Shown in pieces: positions 43,017 to 54,732 of a stretch of 64,000 nucleotides of DNA (position 1 is the first letter of the stretch; every line of letters starts with the position of its first letter). Below the pieces are notes generated by a model. The model searched no databases, had not been told where the DNA came from, and worked only from the letters and a program-made list of their open reading frames with translations. Origin of the DNA: Puccinellia tenuiflora (Eukaryota; Streptophyta; Magnoliopsida; Poales; Poaceae); the NCBI GenBank assembly GCA_012064385.1, contig QRDG01001525.1, positions 1,612,001 to 1,676,000 of the forward strand. Reading direction: 5' to 3'. Both the position numbers and the translations under genes were made by a program.

Positions 43017-43919
43017 GGACTCACTGTATGTATCTCGAAACTTTGAAATGAAATGTCGGCACCCCGAAATGAAACTCGGGGACTGCCTTGCTATGAATCT
43101 TGTGTTGTATGCTTGTCTATTTTTGTTTCCTTTATGTCGGGTGGCTCCAAAAATTGTGCTTCCATGTTTGCAAGTATTGTATGCTATGTTTTTGTAATTT
43201 TGTGACCCGAATGCCAAGAAACCCATAAGAGGTAGGCAAGGGCAGAGATTGCAAGGGATAGTAAACAAGAAAACAGACTCGGGGACTCGGTCCAAGAGCG
43301 ATTCGGTTTTCTTTTGTTTTTTATGTCGGATGGCTCTAGACCATGTTTCAAAGTTTCGAGTATTGTATGCTATGTTTTTGTGATTTTGTGACCCGAATAG
43401 TAGGGAGGGGGCACCTGTCCTCCCCTCCGCACTATTCTTCTCTCTTGCCCTCGTCTTCTTCACCAGCGCGCAGAGCACAAGCAGCGCCGCACGCCACCGC
43501 GCGCAGCACCGCCGCCATACGCTCCCGCGCACAAACGCCACCGACGCACAGCGCCGCCGCCGTACGCCGCGACACCGCGGTAAGATCTCCTCCTCCTCTC
43601 TCTTTCTTCCTGCGCATTAACATCTTGAATCGTTAGATGCTCTCTGTTCTTGTTCGAGTTCTTCACCGCGGCGACGCATCCGGCGCCGCCGGTGAATTTG
43701 CGGTTCCAGATGCAGTTTTACCGCCGGCAGGCTAGCCGCCGTAGTACTTTTCCCTCTTCCTTCTTCTTGTGCACTACCTCTTCTGCATCTAGATTAGATG
43801 CATGCATTCATAATCTTCCCCCTTTGTTTCTCGTTTTGCTTTTTCTTTCTTTTCATTGCAATGGTTTTGATCTCCTCCCCGGTAACTCCTTTTATAGATC
43901 TCTGCAACCTTCCTCCGAC

Positions 43920-46900
43920 ATGTCGAACAACCCCAGCCTCGAAGTGGTAGAGGTAGAAGAAGGAGTAACCGAGGAAAACCACCCGGGCCAGCTGGGAAGG
44001 CTCCTATGTCGGCAGAGCCGACATAGACTGGATGATCCGGACTCGGCGGATCCCAGCCGAGGTGGGGTGTCGGCTCCCGGGTCCAGAGACATCGCCGGAT
44101 CTGCGAGAAGGAGAATATGTTGTCTTCGTCGAGCACTTTGAGCGGGGATTCGGTTTACCCGCCAGCGACTTCTTCCGCAGCTTCCTCAACAAGTTTGGGC
44201 TCCAACCTCATCAACTCCCGGTGAACGCCCTCACCACACTCTCTGCCTATGCCTCCTTCATGGAGGGTTATCTCGGCCTCTGGCCCACCGTTGAGGCGTG
44301 GTCCAAGTACTTTCACTTCCGGAAGCAGGTCATTCCGAATCCTGCCAACCCGGATGCGGCCCGTGAGATGACGCAATGCGGAGCCACCACTATCGTACCT
44401 CGGCGCGGCTCCATCTTCCCCCGGATCCAAGGACTGGAGTCATGCCGGAAATGGCAGCGCTCCTTCTTCTACGTGAAGAACTCCACCGAGGTGGACATGA
44501 TCAACTTGCCGAGTTTCGCCATCGGCCCACCAACCGCGCAACTCAACTGGGGGTACAACCCAACGGATACGGACTTGGTGGTCAACCACATCCACCAGGT
44601 CGTCGAGCAGCTCCGAGACGAAGGAATAACTGCCGACGACCTACTTGCGACATTCATCAGCCGCCGAGTCTTGCCCCTCCAGCGCCGAGTCCACAAGATC
44701 TGTCACATGAGTGGCCCGCTGGACCCGGCCCGAGTCAGCACCGTCGAGCTGGATAATGCCCAGATTCGGCGGCGCATCAAAGCCATAGCCCGAACCAAGA
44801 TGCCGGAGACATGGGAATGGGGCAAAGAACCCCACAGCCGGAACAACCTTCCACCGAATGTAAGCACCTCTGCCCACATAACATTTTCACCGACATAACT
44901 CTTACGTCGTTACAACTTTGTACTTGATATTAATCATTCTCCGTTTCCATTACGCAGAGATTCGGTCGGCAGCTGACGGAGGACGGAGAAAACCCCTCTG
45001 CCAACTGGGGTAAAGACCGGGTCGAGGCCGACTCGGAAGACCCGGACGACGAGGACAACGTGCCCATCCCGGACGCCAGCTTACTTTCTGCCACGGGTAA
45101 GACTCGCGCTTCCTCCATCCGAAATTGGTCTGAGGATGAAGACGACGATTGTCGGGTTTTAGAGGTGTATGATCCTCTCCCCATTTCATACTCATATCCG
45201 ATGTCCCCGCCCTCAGCTGACTCGGACGAGGTGCTCGAGGTGGCACCCCTCGCCACAGGACCCAAGGGCGCAGCTCGGAAGCGCCCAGCGGGAACAGCCG
45301 CCTCAGCAGATGCCGGAACTTCCGGCCCCTCTGGTCCCGCCAAAAAGAAACAGAGGACCAAGACAGCGGCGAAACGCCAGCGCCCTGTCACTAAGGGGTA
45401 AGATCCCCTCTTGCCGACATATACTTTATGCATTTGATTAAACTTGCTCTTTCTGTATTTCTTCTTTTGCCAACATATTTTGCTGTTTTGACTTTTCAGC
45501 GCGGCTCCTCTGAAGGCGAAAGCCCCCACCACCGGGTCCACCGACCGGGTCCCGCCAAGAACACTGACGCCACCTCGGCCCGACGACACTCGGGTTCCGA
45601 GTCCAACAAGAATGAGTCCGGTCGCGGACATCTCGGCTCCGGGATCCGGAGCCGGAACTGAAGACTCGGTCGAGGCCGCAACCGCAGTGCCCGACCAAGT
45701 AATTTATCTCGGGGCCACCTCTTCGGCTCCCGAGGCGGAGCAGACCAAGGTCCAGCAAGACTCGGAGTCTTCAAGACAGCCGCAGCAGCAAGAGCAGCTG
45801 ACTTGGCCGCAGCAACCACCACCGCAACAGCAACAAGCTCCGCCACCTCCATCACAGCAGCACCAGAAGCAGAAGCAAAAGCAAGCTCCAGCAGCACAGC
45901 AGCCGCCAAAACACAAGTCGCAGCCATCGCCATCCAAATCCAGATCTACCTCAACGGCCAAGCCAACACCGCCACCGGCACAGCCGCAGCCATAGCCGCC
46001 AACAACTAAGGCCCCGGTTCCCGCAACTGGGGTAATAACTGGAAAGGCACCGGTGACAACAGTGTCGCCCAACCCGGAACGGCAGTTGATTGTGCCACCG
46101 AGCACAGGAGCAGCGGCATCCGGCAGCATCCAGACCAGCAGCTGGGGGTTTGCGCCACTGCAAACACTTAGCGGAAAAAGCCTGGGCTCCCTCGAGCACT
46201 ATCATATGGATTGGAACGCCGCCGACTTGAGCGAAGTGAGCTCGAAGTCACCAGCAGGCCAGATCGTTTCAGAACATCCGGCAGGGCCGAGTCTAGTGGC
46301 CCAGAAGATGGCCGCAGCAAAAACTGCCCTTCTCGCAGCCGACCAAGCAGCTGCGGTAAGTCGTGCCGAGTAAAGATAACTCGGTTAATTTCTTTAATAT
46401 AGATATCATCCATCCCCAGTCCCCGAGATTCGGGTCGAGTGACTGAGCTTGGCCGAGTAAAGCTGACTCGGTTGAGTGAGGATAACTCGGCCTGAATCTT
46501 TACCAACCATTTTAACATTTCTTCTTTCCAGGCTTGCATGACCAGGCGCACACAACTGCACCGCAAGCTGCTGCTGGAGCATAAAGCGCTTTCTGACAAG
46601 TTCAAACTGCTCCGGGCCAAGTTGGACCAGATATCGGACTCGGCGCTCAAGGCTGAAGGCTTGGAGAAACGGATCTCGGAAATCGAGTGTAAGCCATATT
46701 TCGCCTTTCAACTTGTACTTGCATCAATTTTCTCATTCTGATATCTGCTACCTTGGCACAGCCGCACATCAGGAGCACGAGCTTGCGCACCAGGCCGAGC
46801 TGAAGAAGGAGCGGGAGGAGATATCCCGGCTGAAGGCCGAGCTGGAGAAAACTCGGGGTCGGGCCGCCGAGTCGGAGAAAACCGCCACCACAGAGAAGCA

Positions 46901-47809
46901 ACTCCGAGAAGAGGAGACTCGGAAGCTGAAGGAATCTCTTGCAGAATCCAAATCGGAGGCTACCTCGGCCGAGAGCGAGCTCCAAACTCTGAAGGCCAAG
47001 ATCGCGCAGTGGCTGGTGGACATCTCCAAAATCAACTCCGAGATGGACAGTAAGCCCTTTCCCATTCTGCCTTTATTCCATCTCTTACTTCTATCTTTAT
47101 ATAACTTACTTTGGCGTTAGCCATTCCCTATTCAGAACGCTTCCCTCACACCAAGGCCGCCGCTGACAAGAGCGCTGCGGAGCACCGGTTCGAGAAAATC
47201 CTAGATGGCCCGATCTCGTCCGAGTGGGATATGGATGCTCACTTGGTGGCTTTGAAGGCACGCCTATTACCAATGAGGGCATTCGGGATGAATCTTCTTA
47301 CCGCTGCAATCCGAGCTTACAACGTTCTCTGGCCCGGGTGTGAGGCCCCTTTGGTTGTGGATGAACTGGCCAAATGCCTGTTGGCCTCCGAGGAAAGGCT
47401 CGATGATTGGCGATCATCCGCCGCCCGAGTCGGAGCGGATGAGGCATTAAGTTATGTGCTATCTTGGTACGAGGAGCTCGACCTTGAAATGCTGAAGACC
47501 GTGCGGGACGGGTCCAGGTGGCTCTCTGACCCGGAACACGTCCAGCGTCGCCAGGAGTTGGCATACTCGCTCATCCAATATGCTCCAGTGCACAGCTTTG
47601 TCCCGGGTGATCGGGTTCCTCACTCGGAAAGAAATGGAGACCGACGGCGAGGACGAAGACGAAGAACGAGTCGATGAAGAAATCCAAGCCGATACTCCTC
47701 CCGACACAGCCACAGGCACCACTTCAGCCGCTGCGACCAAGGATAGCACCGAGACCTCGACCTCGGAACCGGCCAAGACCGATGCCGCCGCCTCTACTCC
47801 GAGTATCTA
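43920..47809 (+). pseudogene. accessory retrotransposon protein (putative gypsy-type transposon domain plus coiled coil)
   Basis: Exon-like pieces with GT-AG junctions: 43920-44859, 44958-45397, 45500-46355, 46532-46688, 46762-47049, and 47121 to about 47809. It starts MSNNPSLEVVEVEEG. After a frameshift near 43995-44020 comes the conserved block EGEYVVFVEHFERGFGLPAS, LNKFGLQPHQLPVNALTTLS and FMEGYLGLWPTVE, typical of the 'putative gypsy type transposon' domain family of grasses. Then follow a Pro/Gln-rich low-complexity part, a long coiled coil (LKKEREEISRLKAELEKTRG) and a helical C-terminal domain (FEKILDGPISSEWDMDAHLV). Lesions: the early frameshift, an in-frame TAG at 45993-45995, and a frameshift near 47600. 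Extra ORFs of this kind accompany several grass Gypsy families; their function is unknown. Confidence 0.75.
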
Positions 47810-47974
47810 GGATCCTGCTGCCTAGACTTAGAGAAAAACTCAAATCATTAAATCCCCGGAATGCCGGGTGCAATGTAATATAAACCTCTAGCTTTTTTAT
47901 GCTTGGTACTTGGTTCGTTTATTTTGCACATTTTTAGCATGGTTTAATTACTATGCCGAATCATTCTGAACCGA

Positions 47975-48530
47975 GTCCCCGAGCTCATTTTCTTGTTTAC
48001 CATACCTAGCAACCTCTGCTCTTGTCTACCTCTCTTGGGTTTCTTGACAGTCGAGTCACAAGATTACCGACATACGGCATACAATACTAATGAACTTTGA
48101 GTCAAAGCTCATAATCATCCGACATAAAAATTAGGAACGAAACAACTCGTGCCGAATCACACTTGGGCCGAGTCCCCGAGTTTGTTTTCTTGTTTACCAT
48201 CTCTTGCAATCTCTGCCCTTGCCTACCTTCAATGGGTTTCTTGGCATTCGGGTCACAAAATCACAAAAACATAGCATACAATACTCGAAAATTTGAAACG
48301 TGGTCTAGAGCCATCCGACATACAAAACAAAAGAAAACCGAATCGCTCTTGGACCGAGTCCCCGAGTCTATTTTCTTGTTTACTATCCCTTGCAATCTCT
48401 GCCCTTGCCTACCTCTTATGGGTTTCTTGGCATTCGGGTCACAAAATTACAAAAACATAGCATACAATACTTACAAACATGGAAGCACAATTTTTGGAGC
48501 CACCCGACATAAAGGAAACAAAAATAGACA
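47975..48530 (-). repeat. tandem repeat of about 180 bp, three units
   Basis: The phrases gagtccccgag, ttttcttgttta and atgggtttcttggcattcgg recur three times at about 180-bp spacing, the first unit being the most diverged. Related units occur inverted at about 43170-43398 in the left arm. This block forms the inner edge of the right arm, and the inverted-repeat boundary at 48246 falls within a unit. Confidence 0.8.
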
Positions 48531-48627
48531 AGCATACAACACAAGATTCATAGCAAGGCAGTCCCCGAGTTTCATTTCGGGGTGCCGACATTTCATTTCA
48601 AAGTTTCGAGATACATACAGTGAGTCC

Positions 48628-48834
48628 TTAAGAGTAAAAAGGGCGAAGAAGAGCTATATTCCAAGGTCGCTTGGTCTCCTCTCCGGATCTATCCATTCGG
48701 TTCTTCACCTGTGCCTGGGCATCAATAAGATAATATGCATCGTTGTTCAAAGCTTTGCTCACAATAAACGGCCCTTCCCAAGGAGGTGAGAGCTTGTGCA
48801 TTCCGGCGGTGCGCTGTACCAGCCTAAGCACCAA
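48628..48834 (-). pseudogene. Gypsy pol C-terminal fragment, right copy
   Basis: Inverted twin of 42810-43016. It reads MVLRLVQRTAGMHKLSPPWE, FIVSKALNNDAYYLIDAQ and RPWNIALLRPFYS to a stop. It runs antisense to the adjacent right LTR, so it cannot be the normal end of a gag-pol driven by that LTR. Confidence 0.8.
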
Positions 48835-48973
48835 GTCTCCTTCTCGAAACTTGCGAGGATTTACTTACCGGCGTATGTTATGTCGGTGATCACTTAAGAA
48901 TGCTGGTTTTTCGGGTAAACCTGCCGTGGCCCTACATCCGAGGCTGCAGGACCGCGCCAGCTTCGGGGACTAA

Positions 48974-49871
48974 TGTCGGGGGGAAGCCCCCGAGTGGGGT
49001 CAATATGGTAAAATAAGGTTGACTCGGAGTTGACCGAGTCAATGGAAACCGACATATCATACTGGCTTACCCGGATTCGTCCGAGTCAGGTCAAACCGAC
49101 ATAGACTTATGTCGGATCATGTTTATTATATGTCGGAGTCTCCTTCATTGTTCTTATGTGCAGGAAGGGGTAAACCGAGTCAAGAGCATGGGGCATGCCT
49201 ATGCCGGGTGGAAGTCATCTCGGACGGTGGTCCAAGCTCCTTGGGACACGGAGCGAGACAAGGGCGGCGGCGTGCCGCAAGTGGACGGCGTGCCGTACCT
49301 CGGCCATGCCTCTGACGCGGGTGGCGCTAGGCCTAGGCGTGGGCGTGCTGCCTGACACAGAGGGGACCGTGGCGACCAGCGCTGCCACGGTCTGGGTATG
49401 GCGCAGCGGCGCCCGTGTCGGCCGGAGACCAAGGGGTATGGCGCCAGTAGCAATGTTTTACACTGTAACCTTGGGTTTCCCTATATAAGGGGTACCAGGG
49501 GCTCCTCTTACAGGGACGATTCCCGGACAGACGCGGAGACGCTGGACAAACACTTAGTAGTTTCTGATAGATAGCAGGAGAGCAAGAGTGCAGTCCTGAG
49601 ACTCGGTAGAGGCTTAGAGTTGGTAGTTCTCCCTACCCAGCTCAAGGAGCAAGCTTGTAAACCATCTGTGATCCACTTATATACATCAGAAAAGCAGGAG
49701 TAGGGGTGTTATCTCCTCATGAGAGCCCCGAACCTGGGTAAATCGTGTGCGTGTGTGTGTGTGTGTGTTCGTGTCTGTACGTTTTACGTACAAGCCCTCC
49801 CCGGTTGCCTCCAGCGTCCAATCGGCCCCACCTTAAGCCTATATGGCATATGTCCGTGCACCACCACGACA
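48974..49871 (+). repeat. right LTR, 898 bp
   Basis: It starts TGTCGGGGGGAAGCCCCCGA, has a TATA-like CTATATAAGG at 49491, a (GT)n run near 49750-49768, and ends CACCACCACGACA. It is preceded by the purine tract cttcggggactaa and followed at once by the CTCGT duplication. Confidence 0.9.
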
Positions 49872-49876
49872 CTCGT

Positions 49877-51928
49877 TGTTTTTTTACAGCTTTGAGCAGC
49901 TGACAACTGATTATCTTGCTAGTTGATATTCGGAATGTATTCTGTGCTTTTAGCTTGCTATCTGATAGTTGAACCATTAATATCATACTCATTCATAGGT
50001 ACATTGGACCACTAAGCAGAGCACAAATATGCTGGAATGAATCTAAATGGACACGATGCATGTTCTATCCTTGAAGAGGCAAGGAGGGCAGGAAAGATAG
50101 ACACAACAACAACATCGCTGATTTTTTTCACATTTTTTTGAAACATAAAAATGTGTTTTTCAATTTTTTCAAAATACCGGGCTCCATGGAGCCCGGGATC
50201 CAAATGAACTTTCCGGTTCCATGCTAGCGTTTCTCAGTTTTCAAAAGATAGTCCAAAAATCTTTTCTGTATACAGTATGCAGTATTGCAAATACTGTAGC
50301 ATACAAAACTGCAGTTTCAGCTAGAGATAAACACCTCAAAGTATTAAAAACCATAGTAATTCCAGAAATCACGGTATTCCTAGAATACTATAAAACATTT
50401 GCTATCAAATGGACACAGGTTTATTTGTATTCCAAAATAGTTTCGTATATGATGGTTTCATCACTGCATTGTCGAATTCAGGGTATAGAAGCAAAGAGTT
50501 GGATGGTGGACGAGGGAGATTAGGTGGAGAAAATATCATGCTTCGGCAATACCTCATTTGAAATCAAAGATCACTCTATTGAATTTGATGACAGTCAGAA
50601 TGTCAACAGTTTTGAATTTCTTGTTCGGGCGTCTATATAGTGTGTCAATTTGTATTCAGTTTCAACTCATTCTGTTTGAAGACCAACAACACTTGGTGCT
50701 AATAACTCATTTTTTCACTTGTTGAGGTGGCAGGTTCTCAGATGGTATGGGTACATGTGATCAACAAGAAAAAACAAGCCAAACCATGATATCCCCAGCA
50801 CAGCTGAAACCAGAGCTAAGAACAAAGATCCTCTGCTTTGTCACCTTTGTCTCATTTAGATTCAAATATTGGTCTATTCTTTTGCCTGCAGTTCTATACT
50901 AAAAAAATCCATTGTGATATGTTCTCCTAGGTTCGAATTCCCTTGTAGTTGCTATTCTGTAATGATTTGTTGCGTAAATAAACTACATGTTCAATGAATC
51001 TTCTCCATGGAAGGGATTGTACGTTGGCACTGTATATGGTAATCCTGTTTGATGAAGAAATGATGCATTTCAAGATGTACACATATTCTCAGTTCCAACC
51101 TAAATGCCATAGAGGCCTACAGTTATGTATTGTCACAGATCCTTTTGAAATTTGTATTGGCCAAGGCTACCATACAATGATATAAACTAGAAATATTGCA
51201 GAAAGGAACTTGCAATTTTAAATGTAAAATCTTGTGTAGTCTGCAATTGTTACTGACATGACACTTTAGAACGATATCTGACTGATTATTACACTAGAAA
51301 TTTTACCTGTTCTATCTGTAATGAGCACGATTCTGAGATGTACTCCTAGGTTGTTACCATGCTTGTAGTGCCTTAATTTTTTTGAGTTGTGTGTGCACCC
51401 AGAGCCATGGTGCATTTTTTAATTGAGAAGTCTATCGCACGGTTACTTTCTCACAGTAAAGCTATATGTGAATGTTTAATTGTTCTTTTTCAGTTAGAAT
51501 CTTCTCTAGGGAAAGAATTGTATGTTGGCACAATATATGGTAATCTTGTTTGATGAAGAAAAAATGCATCCCAAGATACAAAAATATTATGTAGCTGCGA
51601 ACAAAAAAAAATCAGTATGATGCAATGTCGTAATTAATTGGGAGGCTTGCCATGATGTATTGGCACGGATCCTTTTGAGGTTGTACTGACCCAACGTTAC
51701 TACTACACACTGATACAAAATAGAAATATTGCAGGCAGGATTCATTTTTAACAAGAAAAGCGTGCAGCCTCCAAGTATTACTGAGATTGTGATGTGACTG
51801 CAGCCTCCAAGTGTTTGATATGATAGTTTAGAATGATTTCGATCTGGTTACACTGGAAAGTTTATCTCTTCTATTTGTAGTGAGCATGATTCTGAGATGT
51901 AGGTTTTAACCATGTCCATAGTGCCTTC
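49877..51928. other. spacer with a diverged duplication
   Basis: About 2 kb without a recognisable gene. Around 50150-50210 a stretch with gctccatggagcccgggatc looks like a MITE fragment. The only larger structure is the diverged duplication at 50996-51930. Confidence 0.45.
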
Positions 51929-51930
51929 TG
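50996..51930 (+). repeat. old tandem duplication, two diverged copies
   Basis: Copy 1 (about 50996-51372) and copy 2 (about 51497-51930) share, in the same order, gaatcttctc, tatatggtaatc, tgtttgatgaaga, ggatccttttga-type, agaaatattgcag, and gattctgagatgtac/gtag motifs. Identity is roughly 70-80 percent with many indels. They look non-coding. Confidence 0.65.
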
Positions 51931-52332
51931 TTACAAGCGATAGCAAAACAACGATGAATTAAGCAAGATCAAACCAACGGGGACACGAGATTTTAACGTG
52001 GAAAACCCTTCCAACAAGGAAGAGAAAAACCACGGGCGCCAGCCAGCAATACTTCACTATTTCGGGGTGAGGTTACAAACGCGCCGGGATTTACAATGTG
52101 TGGCTTATCTCCGGCGGCGGCTTACAAGACGTATTTATAGTGGTCCTGACCTAAACTAGGTCGGCAATAATAGGTGTCCTGGTCGGTTACAACTCGTACC
52201 GTACCGCGGGGGCAGCGCCCCGCACCCCCGGCAGTCCCCCTGTCTCCCAAGCCTACCGGCGACGGGCCTCGCTTCGCTCCGTCGTTAGCCTTCTCACTTA
52301 TAGAAACGAATTTGGATCACCATAAAATAACA
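51929..52332 (-). repeat. 3' LTR of the decayed Copia
   Basis: 404 bp bounded by TG and CA. Its right part (tcgcttcgctccgtcgttag) recurs at 54658, the remnant of the other LTR. Confidence 0.85.
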
Positions 52333-52426
52333 CTCCACCTTGAGCCAAATTCCATCTTGTAGCATCAACAATCCTTCACCCTGAAACATCAAAGAAAACA
52401 CTTTCGGCGCCAACTAGCCTCTTGGG

Positions 52427-54590
52427 CTAAACAGTTATACCAACTAAGCTCGAGCAAAGCTCAAACTTAGCAATAGGAACTGACTTTGTCATCATATCAG
52501 CAGGATTATCATGAGTACTGATCTTGCATACCTTCAGCTTACCTTGTGCAACAACATCACACACATAATGGTATTTGACATCAATGTGCTTTGTTCTCTC
52601 ATGGAACATCTGATCCTTAGTAAGGTAAATGGCACTTTGACTGTCACAGAACAGGTTAATACAAGTATCATCTTCACAAAGCTCAGCAAACAGACCTTCA
52701 ACCAAACAGATTCTTTGCAATGCTTCAGCAATAGCCATGTACTCAGCCTCAGTAGTAGATTGTGCAACAACACCCTGCAAGGTAGCCTTCCAGCTAACAG
52801 CACATCCACTAACAGTAAATACATAACCTGTGAGGGACCTCCTCTTATCCAAGTCGGCAGCAAAATCTGAATCCACATAGCCTGCGAGTCCCTCACCAGT
52901 CTTGCCAAACTTCAAGCAAGCGTTGGATGTGCCGCGAAGGTACCTGAAAATCCAGTGAACAGCTTTCCAATGTTCTTTACCAGGATTAGTCATATATCGA
53001 AGACCAAGCTCATAGCATAGGACAAATCAGGTCGAGAACACACCATGGCATACATTAAGGAACCAACAGCACTAGAATATGGAACTCGAGACATGTACTC
53101 AATATCTTCATCAGTACTAGGACATTGCAATGCAGACAACTTAAAGTGAGGAGCAATAGGCGTACTAACAGACTTTGCATCATGCATGTTAAAGCGATGA
53201 AGAACTTTCTTAATATAATTCCTCCTGACTAAGAAATAGCAATCTAGATTTTTGTCTCTTGAAATTTCCATACCTAGAATTTTCTTAGCAGGACCAAGAT
53301 CCTTCATCTTAAACTCACTACTCCAACTGTTTCTTCAATGTAGTGATTTCTTTCATGCTCTTGGCAAGCAATTAACATATCATCAACATATAGCAGTAAG
53401 TATATAGGCGATTCATCAACAAATTTAATGTATACACAGCTATCATATTCAGACCTCTTAAAGCCATGTGACATCATAAAAGAATCAAACCTTTTATACC
53501 ACTGTCGAGGAGATTGTTTCAAACCGTAAAGGGACTTCTTTAGCTTGCACACGAATCCTCCTTACCAGGCACTATGAACCCTTCTGGTTGGTCCATGTAT
53601 ATCTCCTCCTCAAGTTCTCCATGCAAAAATGCAGTCTTCACATCTAACTGCTCAAGCTCAAGATCATGCATAGCAAACAATACTGAAGAATGTACGAATA
53701 GAACTATGCTTGACAACCGGGGAGAACACATCATTATAATCCACACCGGGAATTTGGCTGAAACCTTTAGCTACTAACCTTGCCTTAAACCTTGGAGGCT
53801 CATTAGGAGACAAACCTTCCTTNNNNNNNNNNNNNNNNNNNNNNNNNNNAAAACAGGAGGTGAGGCTTGCACAATCTCCTCATCAACAGTTACTGTTACC
53901 TCCTCATCTAGGTGCTCCATCTGCTCCACCTGCAAACGAACATGTGGTTCGTCCTTATCAAGAATCTGGCACAACATCAGTAGTCAGACTGTCCTGATAC
54001 ATAAACATATTCATTAAACACAACACTCCGGCTGAAAAAAGTCTTTTTAGTTTCCGGATTCCACAAGTTATATCCTTTCACTCCGGAACCATAACCAAGA
54101 AATAAGCACTTAACAGCTCTAGGCTCTAACTTTCCATTATCAACATGAGCATAGGCAATGCAACCANCACTTGTCACGATCAACGGCAATAGCTTCAGTG
54201 TATGTAGCTGGTTCGGCATCATCTCCCCTGTTCAGCACAACTCAGAGCAAAAAAACAACATCACATTCTTCAATTAATCGGTTAGGGGGAACAATGTTCT
54301 CCTTGGCCGATCAGCAGGAATCGACGGTTACAGCAAAACAGGAGGGAGGTTTGCACAATCTCCTCATCAACAGTTTCTATTACCTTACTCCTCATCCATC
54401 CAGTGCTCCACCTGCAAACGAACCTGTCGTTCGTCCTCATCAAAGAATCTGGCACAACATCAGTAGTCAAACTGTCCTGATACATAACAGATTCATTAAA
54501 CACAACACTCCGGCTGAAGAAAGTCTTTTTGGTTTCCGGATTCCACAACTGATATCCTTTCACTCGAAACCATAACCAAGAAATAAGCAC
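52427..54590 (-). pseudogene. Copia pol remnant (integrase end, RT, RNase H), several frameshifts
   Basis: Minus-strand pieces: integrase C-terminus (KCLFLGYGSGVKGYNLWNPE, RSVVFNE) at 53977-54222 with a near-duplicate at 54282-54590; RT start QLDVKTAFLHGELEEEIYM at 53540-53746; RT core KKSLYGLKQSPRQWYKRFDS and LLLYVDDMLIA at 53304-53552; MKDLGPAKKILGMEISRDK at 52990-53307; RNase H VDSDFAADLDKRRSLTGYVF, QSTTEAEYMAIAEA and DSQSAIYLTKD at 52427-52993. Each piece is in a different frame from the next. The RNase H and RT motifs themselves are intact. A run of unknown bases (53823-53849) and an isolated N (54167) fall in this region. Confidence 0.85.
53823..53849. other. assembly gap (27 N)
   Basis: A run of 27 N, with another single N at 54167. 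Its true length is unknown, and the neighbouring sequence is duplicated at 53850-54165 and 54328-54635, which suggests difficulty in assembly. Confidence 0.98.
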
Positions 54591-54732
54591 TTAACAGCTC
54601 TAGGCTCTAACCTTCCATTATCAACATGAGCATATGACGAAGCCTACTGGCGACAGGCCTCGCTTCGCTCCGTCGTTAGCCTTCTCACTTATAGAATTTG
54701 GATCACCATAAATAACACTTGTTCCTCCATTA

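Larger units (their letters stand above)
41758..49871. mobile_element. LTR element with mutually inverted LTRs, 8,114 bp
   Basis: The two ends are long inverted repeats: 41758-43398 is the reverse complement of 48246-49871. Each arm holds a full LTR of about 0.9 kb with its U5 end outward, then a purine tract (cttcggggactaa beside the LTR), then the C-terminus of a Gypsy pol pointing inward. A perfect 5-bp duplication CTCGT flanks it (41753-41757, 49872-49876), so it integrated as this unit. The unique centre (43399-48245) carries a multi-exon accessory gene and a tandem-repeat block. Gag, protease, reverse transcriptase and most of integrase are absent. Confidence 0.85.
51929..54718 (-). mobile_element. 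decayed Copia LTR retrotransposon
   Basis: The 3' LTR at 51929-52332 (404 bp, TGTTACAAGC...AAATAACA on plus) is complete. On the minus strand it follows a purine tract (ctcaaggtggag). The 5' LTR survives only as about 80 bp at 54637-54718 (ctcgcttcgctccgtcgtta, ending aaataaca). Between them are the integrase end, reverse transcriptase and RNase H; Gag and protease are missing. No matching target duplication was found. The Harbinger element at 54733 begins 15 bp beyond. Confidence 0.85.
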
